Positions 1 through 13,130 are shown, numbered from the stretch's first letter. The stretch: 64,000 nt of DNA from Rotaria macrura (GCA_900239685.1 OENT01000011.1:1-64000), one strand, 5' to 3'. Notes: a model not told the origin generated them from the letters alone. A program made the numbers and translations.

Positions 1-3000
1 TCATGGTGGACAGAAGAATCGCTTAAAACTAGTCTGAAATGTATTTTTCTTCTCTATTCGGTTGAAGATGTACTTATCCATACTTTTTATAGACGTCACT
101 TACGAGCAATCTTATCCATAGATAATAAATGTTAATATTCGAAAGGTGGATATAATTCTTAAAGAATAAATAATCGTAGTGGGCACAAACGGTCAGAAAT
201 ATCATATATGTGTAAGGTTTTATGCAATACAATCATCGCTATGACTGAAATGAAATAACATCGCAGACATTGTTATGATTAAGATCAATTCATGATTAAT
301 CAGTGACATGTTAAATGCATCGAAGATTTCGAAATTGTATGTTGAAGTAGTATGATGGCGTATATTATTGTGTGTTCTCATGTCATGATTTATGTGTTTA
401 CGATCAATGGATGTTAGGAAGGGCTTCATTGATTTTATTGGACTAGATAGAACTGTGTTGGGAAGAATAATAATCATACATCGTGCATACTATCACAATC
501 CGTTGATGAATATACAGGATGAGTATTTGGATGATCCCTCGAGCTAATTACAAGTATTCTTATTTTGACGCATACTACTTATATCACTATGTTGTAAATA
601 GCATTGAACCCTTGAAACTATGCAGCACAATACGTTTATATGTGTCTTATTACATACTTTACATTTATCATGAGATTTTTTTCTCTCTCCTGCCCTTTCT
701 TTACTATCAGCATCATTGAAATTAAATAAAAAAGAAAATTCTACAGTTCACTTCGGGCATCAGCTGAAATTTACATCTGCTAAGACGATCGGACTTTTTT
801 TCGAAGTCATACTATGATATGGTTTTGCGTTTCAATCTGCTTAAGAGGCGAATGATTGTACATGATACTATTACCATTCTATTACTCCGTTTTATCTTAA
901 TGACATCACTAGGATTCGAAGATTTTTACTCCCAAAAACTAATCTTCGTTGAAAAAAAGTATTTTCAAAAATTATCTTCCGTATACGATTTTTGAAGGAC
1001 TTGCAAAAAGATATTTAAGTCATGCATGGAATTATTTTGTTGCGTGATTTCAGTTGCTAAATTATATGTAGATGATAAGACGAAAATAGTACATTTTGAC
1101 TTCGTTTTCGTGCATTTTTCAAGCTCTAGCGAATCTTATAATACGCGCTAGATGATAAACATCATTAATTAATGGAATTCACGTACCACGTACGATTTGT
1201 AATTAGTAGTAATTATTACTTGCCTCTCAGTAGTTTAATAGATTTGTAACATTACTTATCACTTTCTCCATATGATCAGTACTGCTGTTTGAAAATGGAG
1301 AATACAAGACAGGAAAGATCTTAGACAGTTCTTAGTCATTCGAAAGATGATGAATGGGGTATTTATCCTTAAGTAAAAAGTAGGGGAAAATTCGTTCTAG
1401 CTAATCAAAGGCTCAGAACTAATTACTCAACTATCAAGTGGTAGTTGATCATTTCAAAGTGAAACATATACATAGCTGATGGAAAAGTTTAATGTTCTTA
1501 ATAATGACTTATCACATATTAGACCTAGTGAAAACTCATCCGTAATTATCACCATTTCTATAGGATCAAGGCAACTTGTTTAAAGTGATTTTGCAAGTGA
1601 ACAACTATATATCTATCATTTGACTCTTTTGTGATAAGAATTAGTGAAATATCAATGATAATTCGCTTCGCCAACAGAAAAAAAGAGAAATTAAATTCAT
1701 TTCGTCATAAGTGATTTACGCTATATGCGCAATGTCAACTTTAAAACAAGTTTTGATCACTTAATTCGGTTATTTGGCACGTAAAAGAGGATAAAAGACC
1801 ACCAAAGTTCCCTACTACTTACTGGTCTAAACGGTAAGGAAGGAATGTCATCATCGCACGATAAATGAACAATTGTGTATGTACTCAGTTGTAAATACTA
1901 ACCAAGAATAAATGTATTGATGACCACTTCAATCATTCTCTCGAAATCGTAACAATGAAAAATAATACTCAACGTGACGATTATACCTATCAAGAAGATA
2001 TTTGATTTCACATCGAATCGCAAATATTGCGTGAAGAATATGGCAAATTTTTACTTTTTGTTCGTTTGGTGATGACTTTTTTTCTATTGGTTATTTCTAA
2101 ATGGGAAATGAGGTATTCACTAGTTTGTTGAATGACAGCGTAAAAATGTTAAACTGAGTGGAATGAAGAGAGTACTATAAATCTGACTTCATTATTTAAG
2201 GGTGTGGATGTGTGTATGTGAATATGGATACCATATACAACGACAAGTGTACTTAAAATGCACACTGAATGGGATGAACTGGTGAAATACAGAGCGTTCC
2301 CTAAACATCAAGGTAAGAAATCAAACAGGAAAAATATGAGAATGTGAAATAGTTTATTGTGATGAATCACAGTCATCAAGAGACGCTCCGTTAAAATTAC
2401 GGAGTCTTGCTTCATTGTTCTATGTCAAAACTCGTTGTAAGTTATGAAACATAGCAACACAATTGAAGCATTAAGCAAGCCGCATACTCTCTCCAATATA
2501 TTGAAAGAAATAATCATTTTACTCAGGATGCTATTTCTGTGCAGTTCGATCTTTTTTTCATTTGTTTTCGATGCAGTAAAACTCGTTTCCATGCATAAGT
2601 ATCAGAAGTGGCAACAAAAGGTGCACTGGAAAAAGATTAGTTTCTATTTTCGAGCTTATTTATTGCTTTCCGATGAATACAATCCGTCTACAACTTCAAC
2701 TGAAAGAAAAACAAGAAATAATGTCGTGGATGAATATATAAGTAATCCACACAATGACTATTGTGAAATCAGCATATGAAGTTATGAAACAAGAAAACAC
2801 GACAGTCAATGTTTCATGGTTCTATGTGTAACTCCTAGAAACTCCGACAATCGGAAATTTCCCAAAAATATTCATACCACCTTCAACAACACTATTATCA
2901 CGAGTGCTCAACAGATATCGAATTTCAAAAACTTTGCATAACAATTATCGCCCATTTCAGTTGAATCATAGGAATCAATATATTTTCTAAACTGTTAAGT

Positions 3001-4256
3001 CTTTTATATTTGGAACATTTTATGGACAGTAGTACTACTTATACTTCGAGAATCACAGTTTCCTGTCGAATAATAACAAAGATCATTCGTGTATAAAGTT
3101 GCCCTTTATAAAGATTTATCTTGAGTATGAGTAGTATGCTCCCAACCGGCCATCTGATAAGTATTTCGACGCTTCGATCATACATTGTCAAACCTTAAAG
3201 CAGATCTCTCGGATTTTTACTAGTTCATAGGTTGAGCGTTCTTCGTTAGATCAGTAAGGCAATACGTTTTTGACCAGTCTAACAATTTCAACCAAGAGAA
3301 TCACACGTATAGAAGGAATTATTTTTCACAGATATTATGCTCTCAATTAATCAGATTCTATCGAATCATGGACGACAAGAAATTGGAATGCGATGACTTA
3401 CGATTAATATTCATTGAACAACCAAAATATAAATGAATAGTTTTTCTTCAGTGAAATTTTCCTCTCAAATCTTAGATGGATATTAATTTGAAGTTAAACA
3501 TTTGTTGGTAGTCTTCGGAAACTAATACAAAACAATTTCGATCGAAGAAACAAGGTATCTTTCATGTGTTTAACTGAGAACCAGATTTTTCCTTGAGTTT
3601 CAAGTATTATTAACGAAATTTCATCAATAGATATGGCATTTAATAAATATTTCGGTTTTTATGAAAAATTGTGTAATCAATATTAGTCTATTTACTCAAG
3701 AGCTCATAGTATGATATTTCTTAAGATTGTATTCCATGTAACAAATGCTCTTTGCTATCGTATTTGTGGTTTTCTATCACGTAGTACTACATAAATTTTA
3801 GATAGATAAGCAACTAAGGACAATATGTGCACAGAAGAGGGATCCCTATACTAAGATAGCTAAATCAGGAATACATTTAAAAATTATAGTTGTGAAGAAA
3901 CGTCACAAAATTAAAATTATCTAACAATCCTGAAGCCCTATTGGGGCTCCGTTTGTTTCTACTACAGCATTCATATGCTGTTCTTTGGATCTCTTCGTTG
4001 CTTTCGCTACGTAGAAACTTCGAGAAGTATCAACGAATTCAAAAGTCCTTGAGCGATCGACAATGAATGTTCAACAGCCGATGGCTAATGAGCGGGTCAA
4101 AATCGAAGCAGGACAACAGAAAAGTCTTTCGTTCCCCTTTTCCAGTGTTCATCCCGATGATCTAATGTTGTCTATTATCTCTTTCAGTCCTTCGACACAA
4201 TAGAGAAGAAAAATACATTTCAGACTAGTTTTAAGCGATTCTTCTGTCCACCATGA
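1..4256. mobile_element. 4.2 kb unit bounded by 58-bp perfect inverted repeats
   Basis: Bases 1-58 are an exact reverse complement of 4199-4256; similarity fades just inside the arms. The left arm starts at the first base of the window, so the true end may lie outside it. The interior has no convincing coding region; the longest open frame (2444-2779, 111 codons) matches nothing I recognise. Two strong short hairpins lie near the right end, around 3932-3947 and 3963-3980. The structure suggests a non-autonomous or decayed DNA transposon, but superfamily and target duplication cannot be read because the left flank is missing. Confidence 0.5.
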
Positions 4257-5819
4257 ATATTATTCGTCTTGACATAAATGTAATCGTTCTGATGCTCCAT
4301 CTGACAGAAATAAAACACATACCTACACGAGAAGATGATACGGTTCATAAATGAACCAAGATGAACAAAGTGTGGAACTCTTCAAAATCAAATTTTCTTT
4401 ATCATTTGAATTCTTTACGATCTTCCCTCGTTTTCTTCATAGTTTAAAGTCTCCGCTGAATTATATACGATCTGTCTATGAAATCATGTAAGACCTCTTC
4501 TTAAAAGTACTTATTGTCGAATACAACTTCATTTACTTGCCAACTACGAAAAAAGCCTCTTATTCATGCACTGAAATAAGAGCAAACATTTTCTTAACAC
4601 GCTGTATCATCTAAATGAACAACTATTGATCTTAAGTTAAATCACTATTCAAGATATTACATGAAACAAATCTTGTTTTATGATTCAACAAAAACAAACT
4701 TCTCTTCGTCATCATACCTTCGAATACGATCTATAGATCTGAGCAGTTGAAAATAAAAGAGATAATCCAATCCGTGAGGATGTACGCATACAGTCTATTA
4801 ACAAAACCAATGTAATTGCATTTTTATAGTCGTCTGTTGACTGAATTAATATATTTGCGTACTGAAAAACCCGTAGTTGCATCGATTATCTCCTTGATCG
4901 GCTAAATAGGTGATAGTCGTCTTGAATTCTGCTTGTATATTTTCTTGAGAAGGACGTAAAGAGAGCATCGAATTTCAAGTCACACTGCAGGAAAAAGAAG
5001 TTGAATAAAGCTCCTACGCTTTTTCTTTCTGAGATTCTTTATCTTGTGTCAAATTACAGAAGAGAGAAATATGAGTAATGGCTGTGCGCTATTTTTAACA
5101 AGACATTTTTTGTGTTGACTGATCCATTATAAATATAGTTATGAAGGGCAGTAAGCACAAGGCCAGTGAAAGAAAATATCTTGTTTCTAACAGTTTTTCA
5201 TGGTCTAGTGGCTGAAAGAATTCGTTCGGTTCGGAATAGTTAAAAATTACGAACCTAAATATTGATATTCCTACTTTGTGAGTCGCGCGCTCATTGTAGA
5301 TCTGATAGTGGAGCACGATGTTGTCATATGCAGCTAATATTTGTATTTGATATAAAATGCATTAGTCATTGATATCATGATAAACAAATAAAGAATGATT
5401 TCCGTAATAAACTTGTTGGTTCTTAGACAATTTTGTAGTGCGAGTAATCCATGATCAGTGAATGAGTGTCTTCGGATTCTTCAAAGGACAATACTCATCT
5501 CATCAATCAAACAAATTCTAGTGGTCATCGAAACAAATGATAGAGGTGTTCGGTTTCCATTAGAAAATTTCACCAAAATACCGTGCTTAAATTAACTTAT
5601 ATTTTTGGTTGAAAAGCACTTAGAATTGCGCAACTGAAAAGTGCTTAGTATCCAGATGTGGAAGTCGTTTCAAGCACTTCCTTTCTAAAGAAGAGCATCC
5701 CTAGATGATCCTTCTCGATTGCTTCGTACTATTGGCACATGTTGAATATCATAAAAATAGTATAATTTCCCGTAGATTCCTCCTGTTAACTGAATTCAGG
5801 GAAGGTGGCAAATTTTTAT
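4257..5819. other. gene-free AT-rich stretch
   Basis: Only short open frames with frequent stops on both strands. I see no gene, RNA gene or clear repeat here. Confidence 0.5.
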
Positions 5820-7265
5820 TGAACTCATCATGTTCAAGCATAGACATTGACACGATAAGTATTTTTGAATTTTGACCTGAAACACCATATGCAAAGAGTT
5901 CTCGATGAGACTATGTCATGTATATGTTGAAGTTTACCCTAAAATCCAGTTGCCTGTAAAAGAAAACTAGTTATCTCTAAAATTGAAGAGTCAACTGGTT
6001 GTCTTTAAAATTGAAAAATCGATTAGCTTCATTGTAGTTGGTTGTTCAATTTTAAAGGCAAATTGTTAACATTTAAATGTATAATCATAAAGTTGATATT
6101 GATATGATAAATAACATTTTATTTAATAGGTGAGGTTAAAACAGAGAAATAAACATCCAAAAAAACATAAGGGTGTGGATGTGAGTGTGTGGTATCTCTT
6201 CGACGACCACAGCTACACCTTATTCTTGATTTCTCTACAAATGGTTTAATAAAGGTTTTTCATGATACAGATTGATGGCATAAACTAATAAACAACTTGA
6301 CGAATTCAAGTTGTATGTGAGTAGATCTGCGTTTAACCTAAATTATGAAAACACATTTAAAAATATGGAACAACCTGCCAATTACTTACTTCATGCCAGG
6401 TTTTACCCACAGGAGATTCATTCCAATAGTCGGATTTGATTGAATTCTCATCGGAATCTGATAGGATTGTATACGATTTTTATGGAACCTACGAAATTCG
6501 ATTCGATTTCGGGAAATGGAATGACTCTCGGAGCCATAGTGTTGGAAACCTATCGGATTCTACTGTTGGATGTTGACCCACTTCTACCCAGGGCAAACAA
6601 TCAGATGCTAAGATCTGACAAGATTCTGGATCTGATCTTGTATGATCTTGTAAGATCAGACGAAAACTCGTACACAAAATCGTGGTCTCTGAGATCTTAT
6701 ATCAGGTCCCACAGTCAGATTCTCCTAAGATTTCGCCTGTATTCCAAGATCTTGTATGTATTCCATAAGATCTTGTGTCAGATTTTTCGACCTGGGTTGT
6801 TGAATGCACCTCGGTTTGATCATTAATGTTAACACTAGTAAAACGTCTTTTTGTCCAAAAACTAAATTGAGGATCGTACTTGGTTTCAGTTGAGAGTTTG
6901 TGTACGATTTTTTCATGTTTCACCTGTTACTAAGTTCTTGTCGTTAAACATCCGACTCATTTAAATAAGCATCTAGCTTTGAGTAGAAAGCTACCTTCAT
7001 TATTAAATGAAATGATGTTTTCATTGTTAATAAATAGTTCTTCGTTAGCTTCAAATCGAACTGTTTTCATCAGTTAAAAAACATTTATTCTCGATTAGTG
7101 CACAGCAGTCTCATGATTGTAACTTTTCAAGACAACTAGATTTTAGAGTCAAATCCGACACGTATATGATACAGTCTCATCGAGAATTCTTTGTATACGG
7201 TGTTTCAGGTCGAAAGTCAAAAGCACTCATCGTGTCAAAGCCGATGGTCAAGCAAGATGAGAAGT
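5820..7265. mobile_element. 1.4 kb inverted-repeat element with a GATC-rich core
   Basis: Bases about 5820-5960 are an imperfect reverse complement of about 7120-7265 (roughly 140 bp arms, with blocks such as GACCTGAAACACC shared and scattered mismatches). The core at about 6590-6790 is crowded with AGATCTTG, GATCTTGTAAGATC and similar palindromic GATC motifs. The open frame at 6440-6826 is made of these repeats and is not a credible protein. Probably an old non-autonomous DNA transposon whose inner repeats could be subterminal transposase-binding sites (inference). Related GATC-rich patches lie at 9840-10345 and 12790-13130. Confidence 0.5.
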
Positions 7266-7530
7266 TACGACCTTCACTGCCCAGGCAGACAAGCAACGAA
7301 AAATAACAGGTAGAATAGCGTAAAAACAACACGATTTTACAACTTTTAAATATTTAGAAATTTAACGTTTTTTTTCTCTGAAATAAGTTACCTAATAGAG
7401 AAATAACAGTTATAATCCGTAGACTTACGTTGCTTATAAATAATCATGCAACCCAAGGCTACAGGTTATAGATGTTATTCCCCTAAAAGGTCACTAATTT
7501 TAGCAAGAAAACGCCTTCAATCGCGTTACA

Positions 7531-8105
7531 GGATATGTGTCATATTATGGTGAAGACGTCCCAAGCAATCTAAACCTAATATTAAAATCCTGATAATCAA
7601 CATTCATCGTTGTTTATGTTTCACAAGTTTATTTTATATTTTATCATAACTCAACTTTTTGTACCTGGTGACCCCTCAGATATCTGAAACCAAATTTAAT
7701 ATCTTAAGAAGTTCTTATATATTGTGATAGAGAAAAAGTTCTGTATTAGATGAACGTATTATCAAACAATCGAAACCTGAATTTAATGCATTCTCGCGAG
7801 TCAAAAACTGATTTTTCAGACTTTCAGAGAGTACGTTTTGACTTTCGTTTTATCTGAGTACTTTTGAAAATATGATGATATTTACAAGCAGTGCACTTAC
7901 CGCTATTGAAATATAAGGACTTGCGACAGAATTTGATGAAAATTTGTCTCGATACCTATAGGGTCCCCAGTTGCAAAAAATTGAGTTATGATAAAATATA
8001 AAATGAACTCGTGAAAATTAAGCAACAATGAATACTGATTATCACGATAATAAAATTAGGTTCAGATTGTTTAGGATTTCTTGAACATAATATGACACAC
8101 CTCCT
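7531..8105. mobile_element. hairpin-forming inverted-repeat element
   Basis: Bases about 7531-7690 pair with about 7945-8105 as diverged inverted arms of about 160 bp, for example GAGTTATGATAAAATATAAA on the right against its reverse complement on the left, and CATATTATG at both outer ends. The loop is about 255 bp and has no coding sequence. Fits a MITE or foldback remnant. Confidence 0.5.
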
Positions 8106-8765
8106 TTAAAATAGGACTAGACTTTTCGAGTTATTGATATCCCAGTATTACTTACTTCTTCTGCATTAAATGGATACCATTGATTTTTTTCTTTGGTAGA
8201 TTGCTTTTCTCTCTCCATGTGATTTTCTTTTGCACTGATGTTCTAATATATTGTCTACCATGGTCGAAAGTCGATGTGACGGAAATTCTCAAAGGATAGA
8301 ATAAGTTTAGAAAATTATGGCGTTGTAATATGGATTTTACAACTATCACTCAAGTCAGAGATGACCTTCTAATCTAATGGGAATGGCATTATAATAGCTT
8401 TCGAAAGCAAAACGATAAAAATAAGTTGTATTGATGAACAAGTGTTTTAATTTTCTGCACAAGTGAGCAACAGAGTCTTACTTAAGTGTTCTTTCGTTGT
8501 GTATATTCAGAAGAAACGTTAGCAAACAATGAAACAATGAGAAACTGATAGCATATCTTTAAAGAGCTAAGATAAGAAAAATATGTAAGACAAATACTAA
8601 TGAGGTTGAAGTCAATACAATGAAAGCGTTCTGCAATGTTTATCAGGGAGCAGGAATGTAAATTTACTACAGAACGCTGGGTGTAATCATATGGCTATGA
8701 CGTTTGACGATAGATGCCTCTCTCCATCGAACATGTTCGTGTTCCTATAATACACGTGGACTAGG
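8106..8765. other. gene-free stretch
   Basis: Nothing recognised; short open frames only. Confidence 0.4.
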
Positions 8766-9046
8766 GGTGTCAATTTATATTTACTTTTCATTTAATTTAC
8801 GAGTAAATTAAATTAACAATAATTTATATTTATTTTAAATATAAATATTTTTGATCCGTAATTTATATTTAAAATAAATATAAATTGTCATAAGTTATAA
8901 TTTATTATAAATATAAATTACGGTAAGTTATATTTATTTTTGAAAATAAATTATTTCCTTGCATAATTTATATTTAAAATAAATATAAATGATTGGTAAT
9001 TTAATTTACGGGTAAATTAAATGAAAAGTAAATATAAATTGACACC
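8766..9046. mobile_element. AT-only MITE-like hairpin, copy 1
   Basis: Terminal inverted repeats of 48 bp (8766-8813 and 8999-9046) begin GGTGTCAATTTATATTTAC and differ at about one base. The interior is almost pure A/T and made of repeated palindromic units of the type AATTTATATTTATTTTAAAT. No coding capacity. The very high arm identity suggests recent origin or gene conversion. Confidence 0.7.
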
Positions 9047-9060
9047 ATTAGTCTAGAGAT

Positions 9061-9318
9061 GCCATTTTCCTGATAATTTAAAAAAATTATAAATTTTCAA
9101 TAATTTATATTTATTTTAAATATAAATTATGCAAGGAAATAATTTATTTTCAAAAATAAATATAACTTACCGTAATTTATATTTATAATAAATTATAACT
9201 TATGACAATTTATATTTATTTTAAATATAAATTACGGATCAAAAATATTTATATTTAAAATAAATATAAATTATTGAAAATTTATATTTATTTTAAATTA
9301 ACAGGAAAATGACACCCC
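9061..9318. mobile_element. AT-only MITE-like hairpin, copy 2 (inverted relative to copy 1)
   Basis: The ends are short inverted repeats (CATTTTCCTG near 9063 and CAGGAAAATG near 9302-9311). The interior from about 9103 to 9270 is a near-perfect reverse complement of about 8818-8990 in copy 1, so the two hairpins together form a 550-bp palindrome. The compound element is flanked by TAGGGGTGTC on the left and GACACCCCTA on the right, compatible with insertion at a TA dinucleotide. Confidence 0.65.
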
Positions 9319-9839
9319 TAACGTGGACAAAATTTTCAAAAAGCCTGCGGTAGATAACGGTTTTCGAAACCAAGGTTCCAAGTGGTATTTTAATGTAACT
9401 CCAGTCAGATCATCTATGTATTTCTTCAAAACCTGTCGAAACGAAAAGAAGGTTTGGCAGTACCATTGTATTAACGAACCGTCCTACATGGTGGTTTCGA
9501 GCAGTTTTGAAGAAACACATAGATGGTCTGATTACAGTTACATAAAAGGTACCACTTGACAGTGGGGTTGTCGTATAAAGTTTTCTCTACAGGTACTCAG
9601 TAACAAAGAAAAAAATATCACGGTCATACCAAGATGGACGAATAAGTTTTGAACCCACTGTATCGCGTTCTTTTGAAGTATGTATAGACATGCGTAGGGT
9701 TTCAGCTGTGACAGGTGGATATAGAATTTGTTTTAGAACTAAAACATTTTTACATACACTCACCATTGTTATCAAAAGAAAAGAGATGATTTTTTTCTAT
9801 CGATTTTCGAGCTACAGACTTACAGATTTGTCCAGATTT
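9319..9839. other. gene-free stretch
   Basis: An open frame at 9323-9559 has no recognisable domain. I see no supported gene. Confidence 0.4.
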
Positions 9840-10345
9840 GACAAGATGAACCAGATGGACTAAGTTTGGAACACACTTCTTCCCAGGCCGAAAAGTCAGA
9901 TAAAGGTCTTGTATGATCACATATCAGATCGTCGTATATGGTCTTCTAAGATCTAACCCAAATCATACCAAAAAACATTGTGTAAGAAATCTTACATAAA
10001 TTCGTCTTATCAGATCTTAGAATATAGGATTATAGAAAATCCTATGGGACGATAAGATCCTACCAGAATTCTACACTACGAATTGATGTAAGATTTCTTA
10101 GATGAAGAGATTTTTTTGTGTGATTAAATCCGATGTTCAAGATCTTACATCTGTTTTTTCGACTTTTGTTCATCACACAGATCGAGAAATCAGATTTTAT
10201 AAGATCAATTCTGAACTCTTATATGATCGTGTTTGATCTTACTAGAGTATCGTACATGATCATACAAGATCATGTGGAAAATCGTCCTTGCAGAAATCTT
10301 ATGTCAATTCTTACAACAATTTTCATATGGCTACCATCCAACTAA
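9840..10345. repeat. GATC-motif-rich repeat patch
   Basis: Repeated AAGATCTTA, AGATCTAA, GATCATACAAGATCATG and GTTTTTTCGAC blocks resemble the core of the element at 5820-7265 (which has AGATTTTTCGACC). Interpreted as a diverged copy of the same repeat family. No coding capacity is credible. Confidence 0.4.
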
Positions 10346-11433
10346 AGTTTTTGACGTGATTATACAAAATCACATAGTAAGGTTATCCTAGTTTTGCTAC
10401 ATCTGTAGATATATTTATTTGAAATTTTTGAATATTGCTACATCAAAAGCAGCATAGATTGCGTTTCCACTTTGCCGGCGTCTTCTTTTTTTCTAGTGAA
10501 ATCACTGACAACACGTGGAACGACATTGAGAGATCGACATTTTGGCGAACGAATTTTACGGTCAAATCAATTGCTCTTTTTTTTTTGTTTCTACATTATC
10601 GGATTAATCAAATCCATTAATGGGATTAAAAGAAAGATATTAGATTTACATTATTACATTAATTAATACGAACACATAAGGAAATCACGTTTTGAAGAAA
10701 CTTCGCTCATCATAATACATACGTATCGGTGTTTGACAAAACCACACTGAACTTGATTGAAATCGTGATAATAAGCAACACGGTTACTTCAGGTTTAAAA
10801 AATCAAGGTGGACATCCGTATAAATGAGGTTTTGAACCTTAGATGTTTAGAGAACTCAAATACCGTGACGAACTTAATCACAGTTCCACTTCATCATTGA
10901 GGTTAACAAAAAAACAGTTCTTATTGAAATTCAATTTCATAATACTACGCTATTACCCAACAAAACGGGGTTTTAGCGCTAAAATGAATATATGACCCAT
11001 ATTATCTTTATAAGGAATCGGGTAGATATTGCTACACCTGAGTCATGTAAGATATGAATATGAGGCCGTGCGAGTTGATTTTCTGAAACCGTAGTGATTA
11101 GCCTTTTTCTACAGTTTTAGAACGTTGCGTCTAATGGTGTTCTACGAAAAGCGCGTCCTGTCACGTCTAAAAGAGCAGCGATCTTTTAATCAGTTTTTGG
11201 ATAGACGAATAAACGATGGTAACTAACCTGCACTTTCGATGCACCGTTTGAAACCATGGTTTACTGCGTTTTTGTCTCGAAATTTTTTTTATTGGCAAAA
11301 AAGGATTATGAAGATGAAAGTATTAGTTAGTTATGGATACTAAAAATTAGAATTGATTGATAGACATTTGAAAGAAGAGTGAGCAAACCAAACATAAGTA
11401 TGCATATTTCTGAAAGTAAAGATATGTCTGTCG
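10346..11433. other. gene-free stretch
   Basis: No gene or clear repeat seen. Overlapping small frames at 10435-10666 are AT-driven. Confidence 0.4.
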
Positions 11434-12290
11434 TCAAGTCAGCCAAACAAAGCGATCAACTTCTCCGTGGTTTTCGTTATCATTGGGATAGATTATTTTA
11501 GCGTTCTGTAAGAGCAAAATGTAATGCTTGTGCTGATTTTGGTGGATTTATATGTTTAAGATGCGTCAAGATCATACAAAGTCAAGCGCGAGATTGAAAT
11601 TAAATTTGAAAAGCATTATTTAATCCTGATATTAGGAAGAAAACAGAAAAATGTCATGATCCACCAACATTAATAATACATCAAGAACGGCTCATGTTCA
11701 GATGTAACTATTGTTATTCCGTAATGCACCGAATGACAACGTACAATCCAGCGTATTCGAAAAGATAAAGATATACTGGCAGAAAAAAAACATTCGCCGA
11801 TATTGTTATTCCATCAAATATTTAAAATGCTGCTAAGAATGGAAATTTTCTATTACACGATAGCGGTGATCATTGTCGATGACTATTAATACTTCACAGT
11901 AAAAAACAATTGGATTTTTCAATTGGACATGAGAGCTGGCATTGTGATGGTAAGTTTGCTTTAAGTATTTAAATGATTACAATCCAAACTCGTTTCAAAG
12001 GCGTTCTTTCATTTATAGTTAGCTCGATAGTTACTGGAAAATATACATACTATTCATGTTTGAATCCATGGAAAATATTCTCCATTAGTGTACCCACTCT
12101 TACCAAACAAAAATCAAGAATCATATGAAGAATTATCTAGAATAGTCAACCAACAGATTGAATGTAAATCAAAATACATCACAATTGATTTGGAAAAGGG
12201 GACTATAAGGACGCGCTCGATGTTTTACTTTCTCAATTCAATATACTTGGTTGTTTCTTTCATTGAAAGAAATGTACACGATGAAACATT
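11434..12290 (+). pseudogene. decayed Mutator-like (MULE) transposase with N-terminal FLYWCH zinc-finger relic
   Basis: Around 11461-11540 the plus strand reads like a FLYWCH finger (GFRYHWDRLF, then RSVRAKCNACA), with an in-frame TAG at 11499-11501 where the conserved tryptophan of the family is expected. Around 11840-11950 a second fragment (LHSKKQLDF..SWHCDG) resembles the start of the MULE transposase domain with its DG motif. A third fragment from 12085, in another frame (LVYPLLPNKNQESYEEL), matches the typical VYALLPNK block. The pieces are split by stops and frame changes, so the gene is dead. Family assignment rests on motif memory, not a search. Confidence 0.65.
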
Positions 12291-12789
12291 TGCGTAAGTA
12301 TATTTTAATCGTAACATGTTAGGCGGGTTTTGATCTGTGCTATGTTTAATCTTTATTTCAAGGAATGAAATTTGAAGAAAGAATTCCTTGAAAATAATAT
12401 TAGTAGTCGTAAAGTGAAGAATTTAGCATCATTGGTATTTAGATTTCAGCATAACAAGTTATTACAAAATTAGTTCCAATAAAATAAAATGCATCATATA
12501 TTTTAGATAGCTAAAAGATATTGATACAGTCTTGTAAGATTTTATCTAAGATTTCAACTTGTACAGATACTCGCATATTTTGAAGAAAATTATATTGGTC
12601 GAACTATTTTAATGAATCGTAGAAGTTCTCACTTTAAGATATCAATTTGGAATTGTTTCTCAAGAGTTGATTCAGATCTGTCTCATACGGACCATGCTGT
12701 CGAAGAATACCACCATGTTCTTTTTATGTATGTATAATTGTAGATCGTTTATTCGTCATACTATTCATTTTTTCATATGTACCCAGGCG
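12291..12789. other. gene-free stretch beside the MULE relic
   Basis: No further transposase block recognised; it may hold eroded transposon sequence. Confidence 0.35.
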
Positions 12790-13130
12790 AATGAATCCAA
12801 TACTGAAAACCTATCGGATCTTACAAGATCCGGCGAGTCGAAAAAATCCGATGAGATTCCGGGTTGAGAAACTACTAATGGATCAGAGAGAAAATTCATA
12901 TTTTATTCTTTGGACACTATTCAGTATCTGGAACCAACACTAGAGGTTGGTCAAAGCCCTCCGATGGATTGCTTCGGATCCGGCAGTAAGATATGATCGG
13001 ATCACAATACTCTACGGATCCGAATATCGATCCACAACCCGGACTCCGACAGGAATTTATCAGTTTGATAGAGATTTACATAAAATTGGATCGGGCTGCT
13101 GTCGGGGATCCGATCGGATCTGGCTGTCAG
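12790..13130. repeat. GATC-rich repeat patch (GGATCCGATCGGATC type)
   Basis: Dense GGATC, CGGATCC and GATCGGATC motifs, including CGGATCTTACAAGATCCGG near 12817, like the cores at 6600-6790 and 9900-10340 but richer in G/C. Open frames on both strands here are products of the repeat. A single related motif, CGGATCTTACATGATCTGAC, also occurs near 14401. Confidence 0.45.

Noticed and set aside
2201-2220. GTGTGGATGTGTGTATGTG and a similar tract near 6172, reminiscent of bdelloid TGTGGG telomere repeats
   Set aside because: Single short tracts, not arrays.
2444-2779. 111-residue open frame
   Set aside because: No recognisable domain; lies within the 4.2 kb inverted-repeat unit; could be chance.
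6440-6923. Overlapping frames on both strands
   Set aside because: Generated by the GATC-rich repeat, which lacks stops.
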